The position numbers and the translations under genes are program-made. Below the pieces are notes generated by a model, which did not search any database, had not been told where the DNA came from, and was given only the letters and a program-made list of their open reading frames with translations. A stretch of DNA of 64,000 nt from Shinisaurus crocodilurus (Eukaryota > Chordata > Lepidosauria > Squamata > Shinisauridae), in contig CM037876.1 in the NCBI GenBank assembly GCA_021292165.1, positions 310,570,492-310,634,491 on the forward strand. The letters run 5' to 3'. Positions 10,515 through 21,169 of this stretch are shown in pieces (the stretch's first letter is position 1; every line of letters begins with the position of its first letter).

Positions 10515-11409
10515 GAAACTTGGCAGCCCTTCTATTTGCAAAGCCAGAGATGGATCGCTAACATGCTACAGCAGCTTGTTTATTAGTCAAATGTATATAC
10601 TGCTTTCCTCAGAGGTATCGAAGCGGTGAACATGAAATACAGTGGCATCGGAACAAGGCTAAATAAAAAGAACATAATGCAAATTAGTCAGCAATCAAAC
10701 CGGACATTCTACTGTGTACTGCAAACCACAGCTGGCCCTGGGTCACATTTCAAGGAAAGCCCATGTGAAGAGATGAGTTTTAAGAAGATGTCTCTGAACG
10801 TCAGAACCACGCGGGCATGTCTAATGTCAACTGATAAAGTGTTCCGGAGGGAGGGTGCTGCAGCACTAAATGCTCTACTGCAAGTGTTCTCAGGAGCATG
10901 TGGCAACCTCAATAGCACTCCCTCTGATGATCACAGAGATTGGGCAGGGGCGTAAGAGCGGAGGTGCTCCCTTGTTCATTTACTACATTTGAATCCCACC
11001 TTTCTTCTATCAGGGAGTTCAACTTGGCATCCGTGGGGCTCCCAGGTGGCCGCCCGTCCAAGCACTGAGACCCAGACTGGCTTAGCTTCAGCAAGGAGGC
11101 AGCACTGTGGGCCCTCAGACCATGCCCTGGCGACATGCAAAGCATGTGCTCCACCACCACTGAGCTGTGGGCTCCCTTCATATTGCACGTGGAGTGCTTT
11201 ATATACTTGAAAGTGGTACGCAAATGCTTATTAGCTGTTCAGATTGCGGTACATGCTGTTTTCAATTTTTGTATATTGACATTTTTATGCTGTTTTTATA
11301 GTATTGTGATTTGTGGGTTTTTTTTAATGAATTGTTGTGAACTGCCCAGGGAACTTCAGCTATTGGGTAGAAATGAAATGAGATGATGATGATGATGATG
11401 ATGATGATG

Positions 11410-11440
<31 letters not shown>
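10515..11440. repeat. old L2-like and SINE remnants with 3' tail
   Basis: 10570-10900 resembles an L2-type C-terminal and 3' remnant. 10985-11170 resembles a reversed tRNA SINE. 11210-11385 ends in 'tgaactgcccagggaacttc' and 'agctattgggtagaaatg', a LINE tail also seen at 30880, 40200 and 46610. All are diverged. No coding gene. Confidence 0.4.

Positions 11441-11451
<11 letters not shown>
11381..11451 (+). repeat. (GAT)n-(AAT)n compound microsatellite
   Basis: About 10 GAT units pass directly into about 14 AAT units at the end of a LINE tail. Confidence 0.95.
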
Positions 11452-11486
11452 TGGCTTTCTCAAAAAAGACACATGGTTCATTACAA

Positions 11487-11745
11487 CAGAGATTAAGGGT
11501 GCAATCCTATGTATGTATGTATGTATGTATGTATTATTTTTATACCCCACCTTTTTTCCTGCAAGGAACCCAAGGTGGCTTACATAATCCTCCGCCTCCT
11601 CTCCATTTTATCCTCACAACAGCCCTGTGAGGTAGGTTAGGCTGAGAGTCAGTGACTGCCTGGCCAAAGTCCCACTGGCTGGGGAATGCCGAGAGTTGTA
11701 GGACTTTTCCCTGTCTGAACATGCATGGGATTGTGCCCTAAAACA
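11487..11745. mobile_element. family D MITE interrupted by a SINE
   Basis: The left arm 'gggtgcaatcctatgta' (after TTAA) and the right arm 'gttgtaggacttttccctg' to 'ggattgtgccc' (before TAA) bracket a reversed tRNA SINE (about 11511-11680). TAA on both outer sides suggests a 3-bp TSD of PIF/Harbinger type (tentative). Confidence 0.55.
11511..11680 (-). repeat. squamate-type tRNA SINE, reversed, with (TATG)n tail
   Basis: (TATG)n, then 'ttataccccaccttttttcc', 'cctcacaacagccctgtgag' and 'gagagtcagtgactg' are the SINE body in reverse. The tRNA head is missing. Confidence 0.7.
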
Positions 11746-11849
11746 TACAAACATTCAAAACAATTTAAAACAGTGAAAAAAAAGACATCACAAATTCCAA
11801 AACACGATAAAGCTAAAAGAAGCTCCATCATCATCTGCCATCAATTGCT

Positions 11850-12375
11850 GCTATGATGATGATGATGATGATGATAGATAGATAGATAGATAGATTGTAC
11901 TGGAGATACAGCCAGTATCAGTCAGTCAGTCAGTCAGGCGATCGCTCGTGACCGAGTAAGATTGTCTTCCAGGATAAAAAAGAAAATTTACAAAAAGGAG
12001 ATTTTAAAAGGAGAATTCTAAAGAGGATTGTGTAGACTCTAGCGATGGGTCCGTAAGTGACTGTGGAGGCCAATTCTAGGTCCACACAGCTTCCCACAGT
12101 GAGGACACAGGTTACCAGATAGAAGATGGTCCTGTAAAGGATTCATTTGACGTGCTTTTCGCTTAGCACGTTTCTCCCTTTCACCTTGCACTCGGGCTTC
12201 TTCAGAGTCCATAGAACCTTTGTGAAAGGCCAACCTCCAGTTAGATCGTTCATGGGCCAGAGCTTCCCAGTTTTTGGTGTTTATATTGCATTTTTTTTTT
12301 TTAGATTAGCCTTAAGAACATCTTTAAACCTCTTATATTGACCACCGATATTCCGCTTTCCAGCCTTGAGTTGGG
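11850..12375 (-). mobile_element. 3' end of a non-LTR retrotransposon with C2H2-like finger
   Basis: The minus strand encodes the C-terminus of a LINE polyprotein: a Lys/Arg-rich stretch ('EREKRAKRKAR') followed by CPHCGKLCGPRIGLHSHLR, a CCHH finger, then a stop. The 3' UTR has 'cggtcacgagcgatcgcctg' and ends in TCAG/GATA/GAT simple repeats (11850-11935). The same module is at 46938-47215 and 61858-62262. It is a retrotransposon tail, not a zinc-finger gene. Confidence 0.7.
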
Positions 12376-12399
12376 AATCAGTATATGCCCCACATCTTC

Positions 12400-12728
12400 T
12401 CTCCACCAACTCCTACGGGCACAAAGAAGCAGAGCTAGAAGTGAATAGGTTAAGAAGGGATTTCTTGGGGTGGAGGCGGCGGCGGGTGGTGTATCTTGCT
12501 ACTGCCTCTGCCCAATCTGTGAGCCAGGGAAGGAGCGTCTCATGAATATGAAAAGGCGCTCCGCTCCCGCCTTCCCTGCCTTCCTTTTCTCCTCCCAGTC
12601 CTCTGGCCATGAAGGCGGCAGCGGAGCAGCGGCGAGCAGGATGCTGATGAGGGAGGAGCGGTCCAGCAGGGATCTCTTCCTGGGTACCGTAAAGATGCTG
12701 CCCAGCTAAAGGGATGGTGGACGCCCAG
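12400..12728 (+). promoter_or_regulatory. ARMH4: putative ARMH4 promoter and 5' untranslated exon 1
   Basis: A GC-rich, CpG-containing stretch (GGCGGCGGGTGG near 12478, CGCTCCGCTCCCGCC near 12560, CGGCAGCGGAGCAGCGG near 12616) ends in a strong donor, CCCAG|GTAAGA, at 12728/12729. It lies upstream of the ARMH4 signal-peptide exon on the same strand, and ARMH4 in other vertebrates has a 5' non-coding exon. Several upstream ATGs are present. The last one, at 12714 (G at -3 and +4), is in frame with the main ORF if this donor is joined to the acceptor at 22961. The start of transcription is unknown. Confidence 0.5.
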
Positions 12729-13401
12729 GTAAGATCAGGGCTCGGACATCTTGGCTCTTTGGCCGGTAAGGCAGAGGGGAGCCCGGGACCCAAGGCGGCC
12801 CAGGGGGAGGAACTTGGCTGCGGAGACTTATCCCAAGTCGCCTTGCCCAGTCTCAGCCAGGATCCGGGAGACAATGGATGGACGCTGCCCTCGGCCTGCT
12901 TGGGGGGTGCAGAGGGGTGGGTGCGCCAGCAGGCCTCGCTGGGTGATGCAGGAACCAACACCCCCCACCCCCCGCCATTCCTCTCCTCGTCAGCCCTTGG
13001 AGTGCTGAACATTCTTCTTTGTGTCACAGGAGCAAATGGACGTTGCCAGCCACTGACTTGCTCTGCCGCCTGCCTCTGTCTGCCTTTTGTTTGGGGATTC
13101 CGCCCCCCTCCCCCTCCCTCCCCCTCTGCTTTCTTGTGCAAAAGCTCGAATTTCCCCTCAATTCACCCCCGCGTTGATTTCATTCATTTCTCTCTGGGTC
13201 AGCAGCCTTGTGGAATTCCAAAGCTAAACTGGTGGCGAGCATCTGCAAAAGGCAAAAATGAGAACTGGCACCCTTCCCCCCCCTCCTCTTCCTTTGCTTT
13301 TTTAAAAAAAATTATTTTAAACACACAAAACTTTTTGTATATTGCAGAAATATGATTGAAGGTCACTGCTCCTGCCTGCTGATCTCTCTACAGGACGCCA
13401 C

Positions 13402-13439
<38 letters not shown>

Positions 13440-13815
13440 AAGGCACTTGATTTGTAATGTTGAGAAGGGCCGTGGGATTGATTGAACCCGTGATCGGTGG
13501 GTAGGGTGGGTGGGTGAGCAAAACTTCATATTCATCTGTCGTGCGGAGATGCTAGGTCTGATGCCACATCCCACTTTAAAAATAACGTGAGGTGGCACTC
13601 TGGCGCAAGGATATGATATATAACGTGAGGCACGCAGGTTCTGTTCTTTGCCGTTGCGATGTTTTGGAATCAGGGGTGGCCTTTGGTTTCTTCAAAGGGC
13701 AAATCTGTTGCACCAGGAATGGAGGGGGTTTATCCGTTAACCTGCAGTCTGCCACCTGAAGAGAAATCTTTTCAGTCGTTTATCGCTGTGTGAGGTTATT
13801 CCTGCAACAAATAAG
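12729..13815 (+). other. ARMH4: ARMH4 intron 1, 5' part
   Basis: GC-rich at first, then C-rich, with a (TG)n run at 13404-13433. I recognise no repeat family. The 242-codon open frame on the opposite strand (12413-13141) is Pro/Arg/Gly-rich, which is what GC-rich DNA gives, and I do not regard it as coding. Confidence 0.45.
13404..13433 (+). repeat. (TG)n microsatellite
   Basis: About 15 TG units, uninterrupted. Confidence 0.95.
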
Positions 13816-13981
13816 CAGGGTCGGTGCAAGGCAGTTTGGTGCCCTAGGCAAGATCAGATATTTAGCGCCCCCCTCTTCCCACTTGAGCCCTCCCTCCCTC
13901 CAGCCCTATGCTCCTGGCGCCCCCCTTTAGCCCGGCGCCCGAGGCAGCCGCCTAGTTGGCCTAATGGTAGCACCGGCCCTG
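13816..13981 (-). mobile_element. family F hAT MITE, copy 1, perfect 8-bp TSD
   Basis: 166 bp from CAGGGTCGGTGC to GCACCGGCCCTG. The 8-mer caaataag occurs exactly at 13808-13815 and 13982-13989. The interior has 'gccctaggcaagatcagat' and 'gcagccgcctagttggcc'. Non-coding. Other copies: 39900, 41909 and 54747. Confidence 0.9.
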
Positions 13982-14149
13982 CAAATAAGCATCACCCGGT
14001 TTTTGAGAAGGGAGGAGAATGAGGTGTCTATGCCCGTAGGTAGCCACAGTTTCTCTCTCTTTTTAGAAACATTTGTGTTCCTGTGCCCACCCCAGATTGG
14101 ATGTCTTCGGTGCAGAGGCGCTGTTCGTGGTGTGGGGCTGTCACAGATT

Positions 14150-14475
14150 CAGTGGCTGGGTTTAGACAACACAATAACCCACACTCAAGGGTTGAGTGTG
14201 GGTTGTTGTTGAACTGTGGGTTATCGTGTTGTCTGAGCCCAGGCATGCTAACAAGCCATGGCTTGCTAACCACGAACAACCCATGGAGAGAACCCATGGT
14301 TTGTTGTTGGGTTGTGAACTCTGGGTTGTTCTCCATGGTTTGTTTATCTCGGCTGCGTTCAGACAATGATAACCCACGATTCAGCAACATGATGCCACAG
14401 TTCAACGATAACCCACACTCAACCCATACTCAACCCTTGAGTGTGGGTTATTGTGTTGTCTGAACCCAGTTAGTG
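14150..14475. mobile_element. family B fold-back DNA transposon
   Basis: The ends 'ggctgggtttagacaacac' and 'gtgttgtctgaacccag' are inverted, with internal inverted units 'aacccacactcaaccc' and 'gagtgtgggttatt'. The middle carries 'ctaacaagccatggcttg'. Relatives: 26338, 29888, 51707, 61360 and 61775. The TSD is unresolved. Confidence 0.65.
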
Positions 14476-14741
14476 TGTTCACAAGAACAGTGCAAGTGGT
14501 GACCAGCCAAGCCGAATGCAATGCACTAGCCACCCCTCTCTCGAAAAACCCTCCTGGCTATCCTTAGTTTCTGCATATTTATTGATCACATAGGTATCTG
14601 GCCAAGCGGTCCGGATCAGTGTACATGGGCGGGATGTGTGTGTGTGTTGTTGTTGTTGTCCTGTTTTATTTTCACAGCAACCCTGTGAGATAGACTAAGC
14701 TCAAATGACAGTGATCTACCTAATGTCAACTAGGGAGCTTT

Positions 14742-15295
14742 ATGGCTGAGTGGGGATTGGAACCCAAGCCTCCCTGGCCCATGTTGAACACTCTTCATGT
14801 AAGGGGAGACACGACAGAGGTGTACGGAAGTATGCCTGGTGTGGAGAAAGTGGATGGGGAGACATTTTTCTCCCTCTCTCATAATACTAGAACCCAAAGG
14901 GGTCATCCCATGAAGCTGATGGGTGGGAGATTCAGGACAGATCAAAGGAAGGACTTCTTCACACAGCTCAGAGTTAAACTATGGAACTCACTTCCACAGG
15001 ATGTGGAGATGGCCACCAATTTGGATGGCTTTAAAAGGAGATTGGACAAATTCCTGGAGGAGAAGGCTATCAGTGGCTACTAGTCCTGACTGGCTCTATG
15101 CTTCCTCCAGGATCAGAGGGAAGGTGCCTATGTGCACCAGTTGCCGGGGAACATGGGCGGGAGGGTGCTGTTGCACGCATGTCCTGCTTGTGGGTTTCCT
15201 TGGGCAGCTGGTTGGCTGCTATGTGAACAGAATGCTAGATTAGATAGACCCTTGGTCTGATCCAGCATGGTGCTTCTTATGTTTTTATGTTCCCT
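14742..15295 (+). mobile_element. CR1 ORF2 C-terminus and 3' end
   Basis: It translates, in one frame for about 110 codons, as the CR1 C-terminal region (residues like 'RTQRGHPMKLMGGRFRTD' and 'FKRRLDKFLEEKAISGY'). It ends with the 3' UTR module 'atgctagattagatagac...gatccagcatgg'. It is 5'-truncated. Confidence 0.8.
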
Positions 15296-15413
15296 ACCAC
15301 TGTGCAACAGGGGCAGCTTAGTATTGTACTTGACAAGGTTTCTTGGTGAATGAAGCAGGTCTCCTTAGGGTGGCTTAGACAGTTACCAAGGGAGACCTGA
15401 CCTTGTCCTAATC

Positions 15414-15490
15414 CAGGCTTCCCCAACTGGGTACCCCCTAGATCTGTTGGACTACAACCCATCTTGAGGGCACCAGCTCCGGGAAGGCTG
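15414..15490. mobile_element. family E MITE, internally deleted
   Basis: CAGGCTTCCCCAACTGGG to CCGGGAAGGCTG. The flanking 8-mers tcctaatc and ttctaacc match at 6 of 8 bases. The palindromic core is lost. Confidence 0.55.
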
Positions 15491-15549
15491 TTCTAACCCT
15501 TCCTTCCCCTCCGAGCAACTGGCTGGTTCTCCCTGGGAGGCCGAGTTCC

Positions 15550-15960
15550 AAAACTAGGGATGCACAAATTTCGTTAAATCCGTTCCGTCTGGGTTTCGCG
15601 GATTGTCAGGTGTCTTTCGTTCCATCGTCTGCTCATTGATGGAACTGGATTTTTTGCAGGAGAATTTTGTTCATTTGCAAATGCGCAAGTCAGCATTAGC
15701 GCAAATACCCCCCCCCCCCCAAGGAAAAAACATGGTCTGCAAGTCCACAGAGTCCGTGCAACTCAGGAAAAGCCGCTCCACTGAGGAATCCACAGGCCGG
15801 ATTCCCAGAAATCCAGTCTCATTGAAACCCATTCCAGATTTCTCCAACATCCCTACGGCCAAATTACAATCCTTCTACATGCCCTGGAAAAACGGGGTTG
15901 TGTTGCCTGCCTTGGTATTGACCATCAGGGACTGAGCACAAAGAAACCGTCTCTCCTTGC
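15550..15960. other. intron 1, unassigned
   Basis: It begins 'agggatgcacaaatttcg', a hAT-like looking start, but I find no matching right end. A C-run of 12 lies at 15709-15720. Open frames are not protein-like. Confidence 0.35.
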
Positions 15961-15974
15961 AGGCGTTTTGCTTC

Positions 15975-16370
15975 CTCGGGGTACAAACACTCCCAATGCA
16001 TGTAAGGTCCCCGGTTCAAGCCCCAGCATCTCCAGGTAGGGCTGGGAAGGAGCCGTGCTGAGCTGCCGCGCATAAGTGTCAACCAGCCTTGCAAATGGCC
16101 ATGCTGGGTGGGAATGCTGGGACTTGTAGTCCAGCATAACTGGAAAGTGCTGAGTTGGGGAAGGTGGTATACCATATAGGCCAGTGTTCTCCAACCGTGG
16201 GTCCCCGGATGTTTTTGGCCTACGACTCCCAGCATGCCCCAGCCAGCTATGCTGGCTGGGGCATGCTGGGAGTTGTAGGCCAAAAACATCTGGGGACCCA
16301 CGGTTGGAGAACACTGGTATAGGCAATACAGAGCTAGCTGGACCAAGGCAACTTCTTATTCTCCCATGAG
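15975..16370 (+). repeat. tRNA-derived SINE split by MITEs
   Basis: 'ggtccccggttcaagcccca', 'tctccaggtagggctggg' and, after the insertions, 'gagctagctggaccaaggc' plus 'aacttcttattctccc' are the same SINE as at 5640. A family E arm (16110-16165) and a family A MITE (16182-16316) interrupt it. Confidence 0.65.
16182..16316. mobile_element. family A fold-back hAT MITE, full length
   Basis: A 135-bp palindrome from CAGTGTTCTCCAACCGTGGG to its complement. The flanking 8-mers atataggc (16174-16181) and gtataggc (16317-16324) agree at 7/8. The two arms share the same CGTGGG variant, so they are almost exactly complementary. Confidence 0.85.
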
Positions 16371-16564
16371 CATAAAATCCCATGTATACTGTCCTGAACT
16401 CCGTAGAGGAAAGGAAAGAGAAAATGCCATACAATGATTGAATCTAGCCCAGAGCTGTGTGGCCAATTCACTGGGGGGGGGGCGTCTTTTACTCACTTGT
16501 CTTCTCCTGGGGACTGTTTCCCACCGCTCACAAAAATGTATGTAATAAGTGATCCATGCAACTC

Positions 16565-16980
16565 CCTCTCTCTTCATACTAGAACCCAACGGGGTCATCC
16601 CATGAAGCTGATTGGTGGGAGATTCAGGACTGATGCCAGGAAAGTCCTTATTCACACAGCACCTAGTGAAACCATGGAATTCACTTCCACGAGATGTAGT
16701 GATGGGCGGCAATTTGGACGGCTTTCAGAAAGGGATTGGGCAACTTTATGGAGGAGAAGGCTATCAATGGCTATTAGGAATAATGGCAATAAGCTACCTC
16801 CAGTCTCATAAGTGGTATATGCGCCTCTGTATACCAGTTGCTGAAGAACATGAGCAAAAAAAGTGCTATTGCGCTCATGTCCTGCTTGTGGGTTCCCCAC
16901 AGGCCGCTGGTTGGCTGCTGTGTGAACTGAATGCTGGGCTAGATAGATCTGTGCTCTGATCCAACGTAGCTCTTCCTTTA
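16565..16980 (+). mobile_element. CR1 C-terminus and 3' end
   Basis: Same module as at 14880-15290: 'tagaacccaacggggtcatc', 'aggagaaggctatcaatgg', 'ctgggctagatagatctg'. A short A-run follows. Frameshifts break the reading frame. Confidence 0.75.
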
Positions 16981-17280
16981 AAAAAAAAAAAAAAAAAAGC
17001 TTTTGTGGTTTTATTTTTATTTTTTTACAGCTGCTTTAAAATTTTTATTTAATTTTTGCAAACAAAATAAAACACAATATAACAATAACACACAACTAAA
17101 ACTGTGTACAATAAATCATAATGTGCTCCCCCCCGCCCTCCTAGGGACCACCAACAACTGATATACTTCTACGTAGCTCTTCCTGTGTTCTTAACTTGCT
17201 TCTCTAGAAGCCAGGTACTCCAGAACGAACCTTGTGTTTGGAAATTAATTGGGCCTGGTCGTTCACTTAGAAAGACATAC

Positions 17281-17326
17281 TGCCTCCTCCTCCTCCTCCT
17301 CCTCCTCCTCCTCCTCCTCCTCCTCC
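17281..17326 (+). repeat. (CTC)n microsatellite
   Basis: About 15 CTC units in intron 1. Confidence 0.95.
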
Positions 17327-17379
17327 CACCCGCCCCCAAACACCCTTAATTGGGAAGCGCTAAATAGGGCAGGAGATGT

Positions 17380-17580
17380 GTGGAAGTGATCATCTGCCCT
17401 CCTCGAGGAAAGGCGGGCGTGTGCCACTGGGTATTATCGATCTGCTAATTTATACAATGTACTTGTCTCCATCTTTTTCTAATTAGAAAATCGCTAAGGA
17501 GGAAGATTTGCGAGACGAGCTGACATTCCTAAACCTCTGCTTATTAGAGACTGGAGATATTTTTTTTTTATTATTTCAAA
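17380..17580. other. candidate conserved non-coding block
   Basis: Apparently single-copy, AT-rich sequence with homeodomain-like cores (TAATT at several places, ATCGATCTGCTAATTTA at 17437) and no repeat signature. This is only an impression of composition; conservation cannot be seen from one sequence. Confidence 0.2.
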
Positions 17581-17794
17581 TCGATATGGGGAATTCAGCC
17601 CTCTTTTGTCTTTTTCTGCACCTCATCTTGGCAAAAGGATACAGCTCATCCCAATCTGTGGGCCCTGTTGAAGAGTTGTACCCATGTTCCCCGTGCCCCT
17701 TCAGCCTCCCCCCACCTCCCACATACCTCATCTTCACAGCATCTTTGCAGCACACAGTCCTTCCTGCCCCTGGGCTTTGTAAGATATTTCGCAT

Positions 17795-17870
17795 TAATTA
17801 ATTAATTAATTAATTAAATTTCTGAATCGCCCATCTGGCCGGTGACCCTCTCACGTTAGCCAAGCTGACC
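17795..17870 (-). repeat. (AATT)n and L2-like tail
   Basis: (AATT)n runs into 'gaatcgcccatctggccgg', the tail joined to L2 at 49921. Confidence 0.55.
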
Positions 17871-17874
17871 TTCC

Positions 17875-18940
17875 GCTCCCCTCAGAGCAGCTGAACGGAG
17901 AACTCCAGTATTCCGGACTGGAGCCGAGCAGTTAGAACGCATGTCTCTCTGAGCAGATGGGACACATGTGAACATTCTGTGACATCACAACAATTCAGCC
18001 AGTGGCAGGGTGGCAAGGTTGGGCATTTGCCAAGCCTACCCCCCCCCCAAGACCATTAGAGGGACCACTGCCCAAACAGTGTGCCGTCTTTCCCACTTTG
18101 CACAGAGTATTCGAGAAGATCAGATGCAGCTGAAGAGAACTCTCAGCCAGCATGTCTTGCCTGTTCCAGATTTGGGGGCCCTCACCAAGGATGCCATCCA
18201 TGACCACCCAGAATTGTGTAGCCGGCACGGGACAGTGGCTTAGGGGACTCAGTCGTACGATTCAGGCTACACAGCCCTCTTTGGTACTAATTCAGAATGC
18301 AGGAGGACCAATTAGAGAGGGCTTCCCCAAGTAGAAAAACCCTCGGTGTGTGGAAAGCTAGCCTTTCAAGGAGAAGTATCCTTACCCAGCCTTCTCTCTG
18401 ATACCTGAGTGTGTGTTTGTTTTTGTTTTTTTATGTGCAGGGAGATTTTTGTTTTCTTTTTACAGAGAAGTGTCTTTTAAGCCATGTTTCAGTTTCTATT
18501 TCTTCCCACCTTCCACCCCTCTTCAAATCGGCCGCCCCCGGATTAAAAGAGAAAGTGCCCTAGCGAGGCACGGGAAATTAGATATTTTAACTGCCGCACG
18601 GATTGGTGTTTCTGACTGAGCCTGCCACCAAAGGGCAGGTGTGCTGCGAGATGACAGCTGCCTGCACTCCTCTCCAGCGTGTGAGCCAACAGGATGTCAT
18701 CTTCCCTGAGCCGCAGGGATGAAGGTGTTTACACCGAATGTACCAAGCAGCTCCATTCACTAGGGACCAGTTTCGGTGCTGGCGTATTGGCCTAGGTTGC
18801 AGCCGCCAAATCCGTTCCCCAAATCTCATCTTTGTAGACATTCTGATCCATGCTGGGACTGTATTGGGGCTGGCTTAAGCAATGCTGGGGCAATCTATGA
18901 TGCCAGCTTTTCCTTTCCTCCCTCCTTCCCCGCTATTTCA
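17875..18940. other. intron 1, unassigned
   Basis: No recognised repeat, exon or RNA gene over about 1 kb. Frames are short and interrupted. Confidence 0.4.
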
Positions 18941-19350
18941 TTCTATTCATTCATTCATTCATTCATTCATTCATTCATTCATCCCATTCATTCACTCACT
19001 CACTCACTCAGTGAATTTATGTGTGGCCCTATAGCCGAAGCTCTCAAGGTGACATACATAATAAAAACAAATATAATAAAACCAATGATGAAACATATTA
19101 CAATAATATTTAAAAGCTGCAAGAATCATTTAAAAATAATTCTTAAAGGATTAAAATGTATCACCCGGTCTGGGAGAATAAAAAAAGGACTTTGCCTGGT
19201 GCCCAAAAGCCAACAAAGTAGGGTAGGGAGGGCATTGCACAGTTTGGGGGCCACTACAGAAAAGCCCCGTTTGCAAGTAGCCACCCACTGAATCTCAGTA
19301 TGTGGGGGCACTTGGAGCAGGGCCTCGGATCGGATGACGATCTCAGGGCA
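18940..19350 (-). repeat. (ATTC)n plus old LINE (L2-like) remnant
   Basis: (ATTC)n and (ACTC)n at 18947-19012 are followed by 'ctcaaggtgacatacataat' and a reversed segment with 'gcattgcacagtttgggggc' and 'cagggcctcggatcggatga', a 3' part of an L2-like ORF and UTR. Diverged. Confidence 0.45.
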
Positions 19351-19555
19351 TGGGCAGGAACATATGGGAAGAGGTGGTTTCCCCAGCTCCAGTTTTCCCC
19401 TGCTGTTCAAGGTATTGTTTTAGGTTTCTGGAAGAAGACCTCTCTCTCCCCTATGAGGATATGACCGCAGTATCTGATTCCTGCGTGAATTGTGTTAGGC
19501 AAATGCACGGAAGAGAAGCTAAGCTAACCAAGGACTGCTGGTAGTCATGATAGCC

Positions 19556-19638
19556 CAGTGTTCTCCAGCATAGCTGGCTGGGGCATGCTGGGAGTTGTAG
19601 GCCAAAAACATCTGGGGACCCAAGGTTGGAGAACACTG
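19556..19638. mobile_element. family A MITE, left arm internally deleted
   Basis: It starts CAGTGTTCTCC, then jumps to the core ('agcatagctggctgg') and a full right arm. The flanking 8-mers tgatagcc (19548-19555) and tgatagcg (19639-19646) match 7/8, so the deleted form itself transposed or was deleted after insertion. Confidence 0.8.
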
Positions 19639-19886
19639 TGATAGCGAAATAAAGGCTCCATGTTCAGAGGCAGGCAGGATACCTTCGATGACCGGGGGGC
19701 TGCTATTAGACATCAGTGGGAGGCTGTTACCTCCATGTCCTGCTCAGGAAGCTCCAGCCAGGTGCTGTTGGAAGCAGAATACTGGGTCTCCTCCAGCAAG
19801 GCATCCTGACAATTACATAAATAGACCTGTGTGTCTTCCATGCCTCCCAACTCCACATTGCAGCTTAATCTCTGGTTGTGTTAGAA

Positions 19887-20444
19887 CAGGGGTGCAAAAG
19901 GGAGTAAGCCATGTCATGATATGATGTATTTTTGGAATATAGATTAATAATGGATTATGTGGATAGAATTGGTTTTGGCCCCGGGGTGACGGGTGCACTT
20001 GTAGTGTATGATTTGTAGGTTTATGTTTTTTTTTTGTACGTGTGTTCTTTAAAATATATATATATATATAAATAAAATTTAAAAAAAGAACAGGGGTGCA
20101 GAACCTCAGACCTGGGGTCCCAATCCGGCCCTCTGGGGTTCCCCACAAGGCTACACTCCCTTCCCCCGGCTCCGCCCCATTTCCCCCAACCACATATCAT
20201 TTGGGGGCGTCTCAGCTTTTGTGCAATTCCCCCCCCCCACTCTAAAAGGTTGAAATGTCTCTGCTAAGGCTTTTCTACTGGCAGTAAGAGCTTCAAGCTA
20301 CAATATGCTGGTATCATAGGTGATTTTTGGTTTCTTGGCCCCGCCCCTTTTGCCTTCAGCCCCGCCCACCACCAGAATGTGGCCGCCGAGAGCTTCTCTG
20401 AAATGGAATTCGGCCCTCGGGCTGAAAGAGGTTCTGCACTCCTG
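19887..20444. mobile_element. hAT-like element split by a retrotransposed insert
   Basis: The left end CAGGGGTGCA and the right end 'gttctgcactcctg' are inverted. The flanking 8-mers tgttagaa and tgctagga agree at 6/8. A retro-insert of about 190 bp (19895-20084) duplicates the 14-mer agaacaggggtgca on both sides. Related hAT copies: 34056-34345 and 60677-60890. Confidence 0.65.
19895..20084 (+). mobile_element. 5'-truncated retrotransposon insert, 14-bp TSD
   Basis: It ends in (AT)n followed by 'aataaaatttaaaaaaa' and is flanked by agaacaggggtgca at 19884-19894 (with upstream bases) and 20087-20100. A-rich 3' end, 5' truncation and a long TSD point to LINE-type (possibly L1) integration. 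The family is not identified. Confidence 0.6.
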
Positions 20445-20998
20445 TGCTAGGATGTATGGATAAGTTGGGTTGGAATCTAACATTTATTTTTTCAACAGTT
20501 AGGGTGCTTTCAGACAGTGCATTTTTCATGCTACTGCCCTGCTTCATTCACAGAATTTTATGGGGTGGGTGTGTCCTAGATGACGTTGCCCCCCCCTTCC
20601 ACTCGTAACTCTCCTGTATTTTCACACTGCTTCTTCCGTCTTTCCTTCTACCACAGAGAATCCGTCACGGAGAAAAAGACACGACTACCTGAACAATGCC
20701 TTCTCGCTGGTAGCACTGGGAACTCTCTGTCTAGAAGCAGCCCCCTGAACTTTTGGAAACGATGAGTTTCTGCAGTCAGTGGGGGATAGAATGTAGGACG
20801 TGGTTTCCCTTGAGAGCTGGACGTGCAACAAGCCAAGACGCAGAAACATTTAAAATGCTGCCACCGGTCCTCTTAAGGAGCCTTTTTTAAATTTATCTAT
20901 TTATTTAAAATATTAATACACAACTTTTCCATTAAAAAATATCCTAAGCAGTGTACAAAAAACAGCTTTCCAGAAAAATATAAGTGCATAATTTAGAT
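20445..20998. other. intron 1, unassigned plus LINE tail
   Basis: 20870-20998 resembles an L2/CR1-like A/T-rich tail ('aagcagtgtacaaaaaaca'). The rest is unassigned. No coding segment. Confidence 0.4.
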
Positions 20999-21066
20999 CA
21001 GTGTTCTCCAACCTTGGGTCTCCAGATGTTTTGGCCTACAACTCCCAGCATGCCCCAGCCAGCGTA
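20999..21066. mobile_element. family A MITE left arm
   Basis: CAGTGTTCTCCAACCTTGGG through 'catgccccagccagcgtag'. The right arm is absent. Confidence 0.7.
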
Positions 21067-21169
21067 GCCTTCCCCAATTGGGGAAAGCCAGCATAGCTTT
21101 CCCCAATTGGTGGGGGAAAAAAACGTGCAAAGGCAGGAAAACCACCAAATGATCAGTGCTCAGGAGAAC

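Noticed and set aside
12413..13141. 242-codon minus-strand open frame
   Set aside because: It lies antisense to GC-rich DNA at the putative ARMH4 exon 1. Its Pro/Gly/Arg/Ser composition is what GC bias gives, and no family is recognised.
14150..14475. 8-bp TSDs for family B
   Set aside because: I tried several end positions at 14150, 26338, 29888 and 51707; no consistent flanking duplication appeared, so the superfamily is left open.
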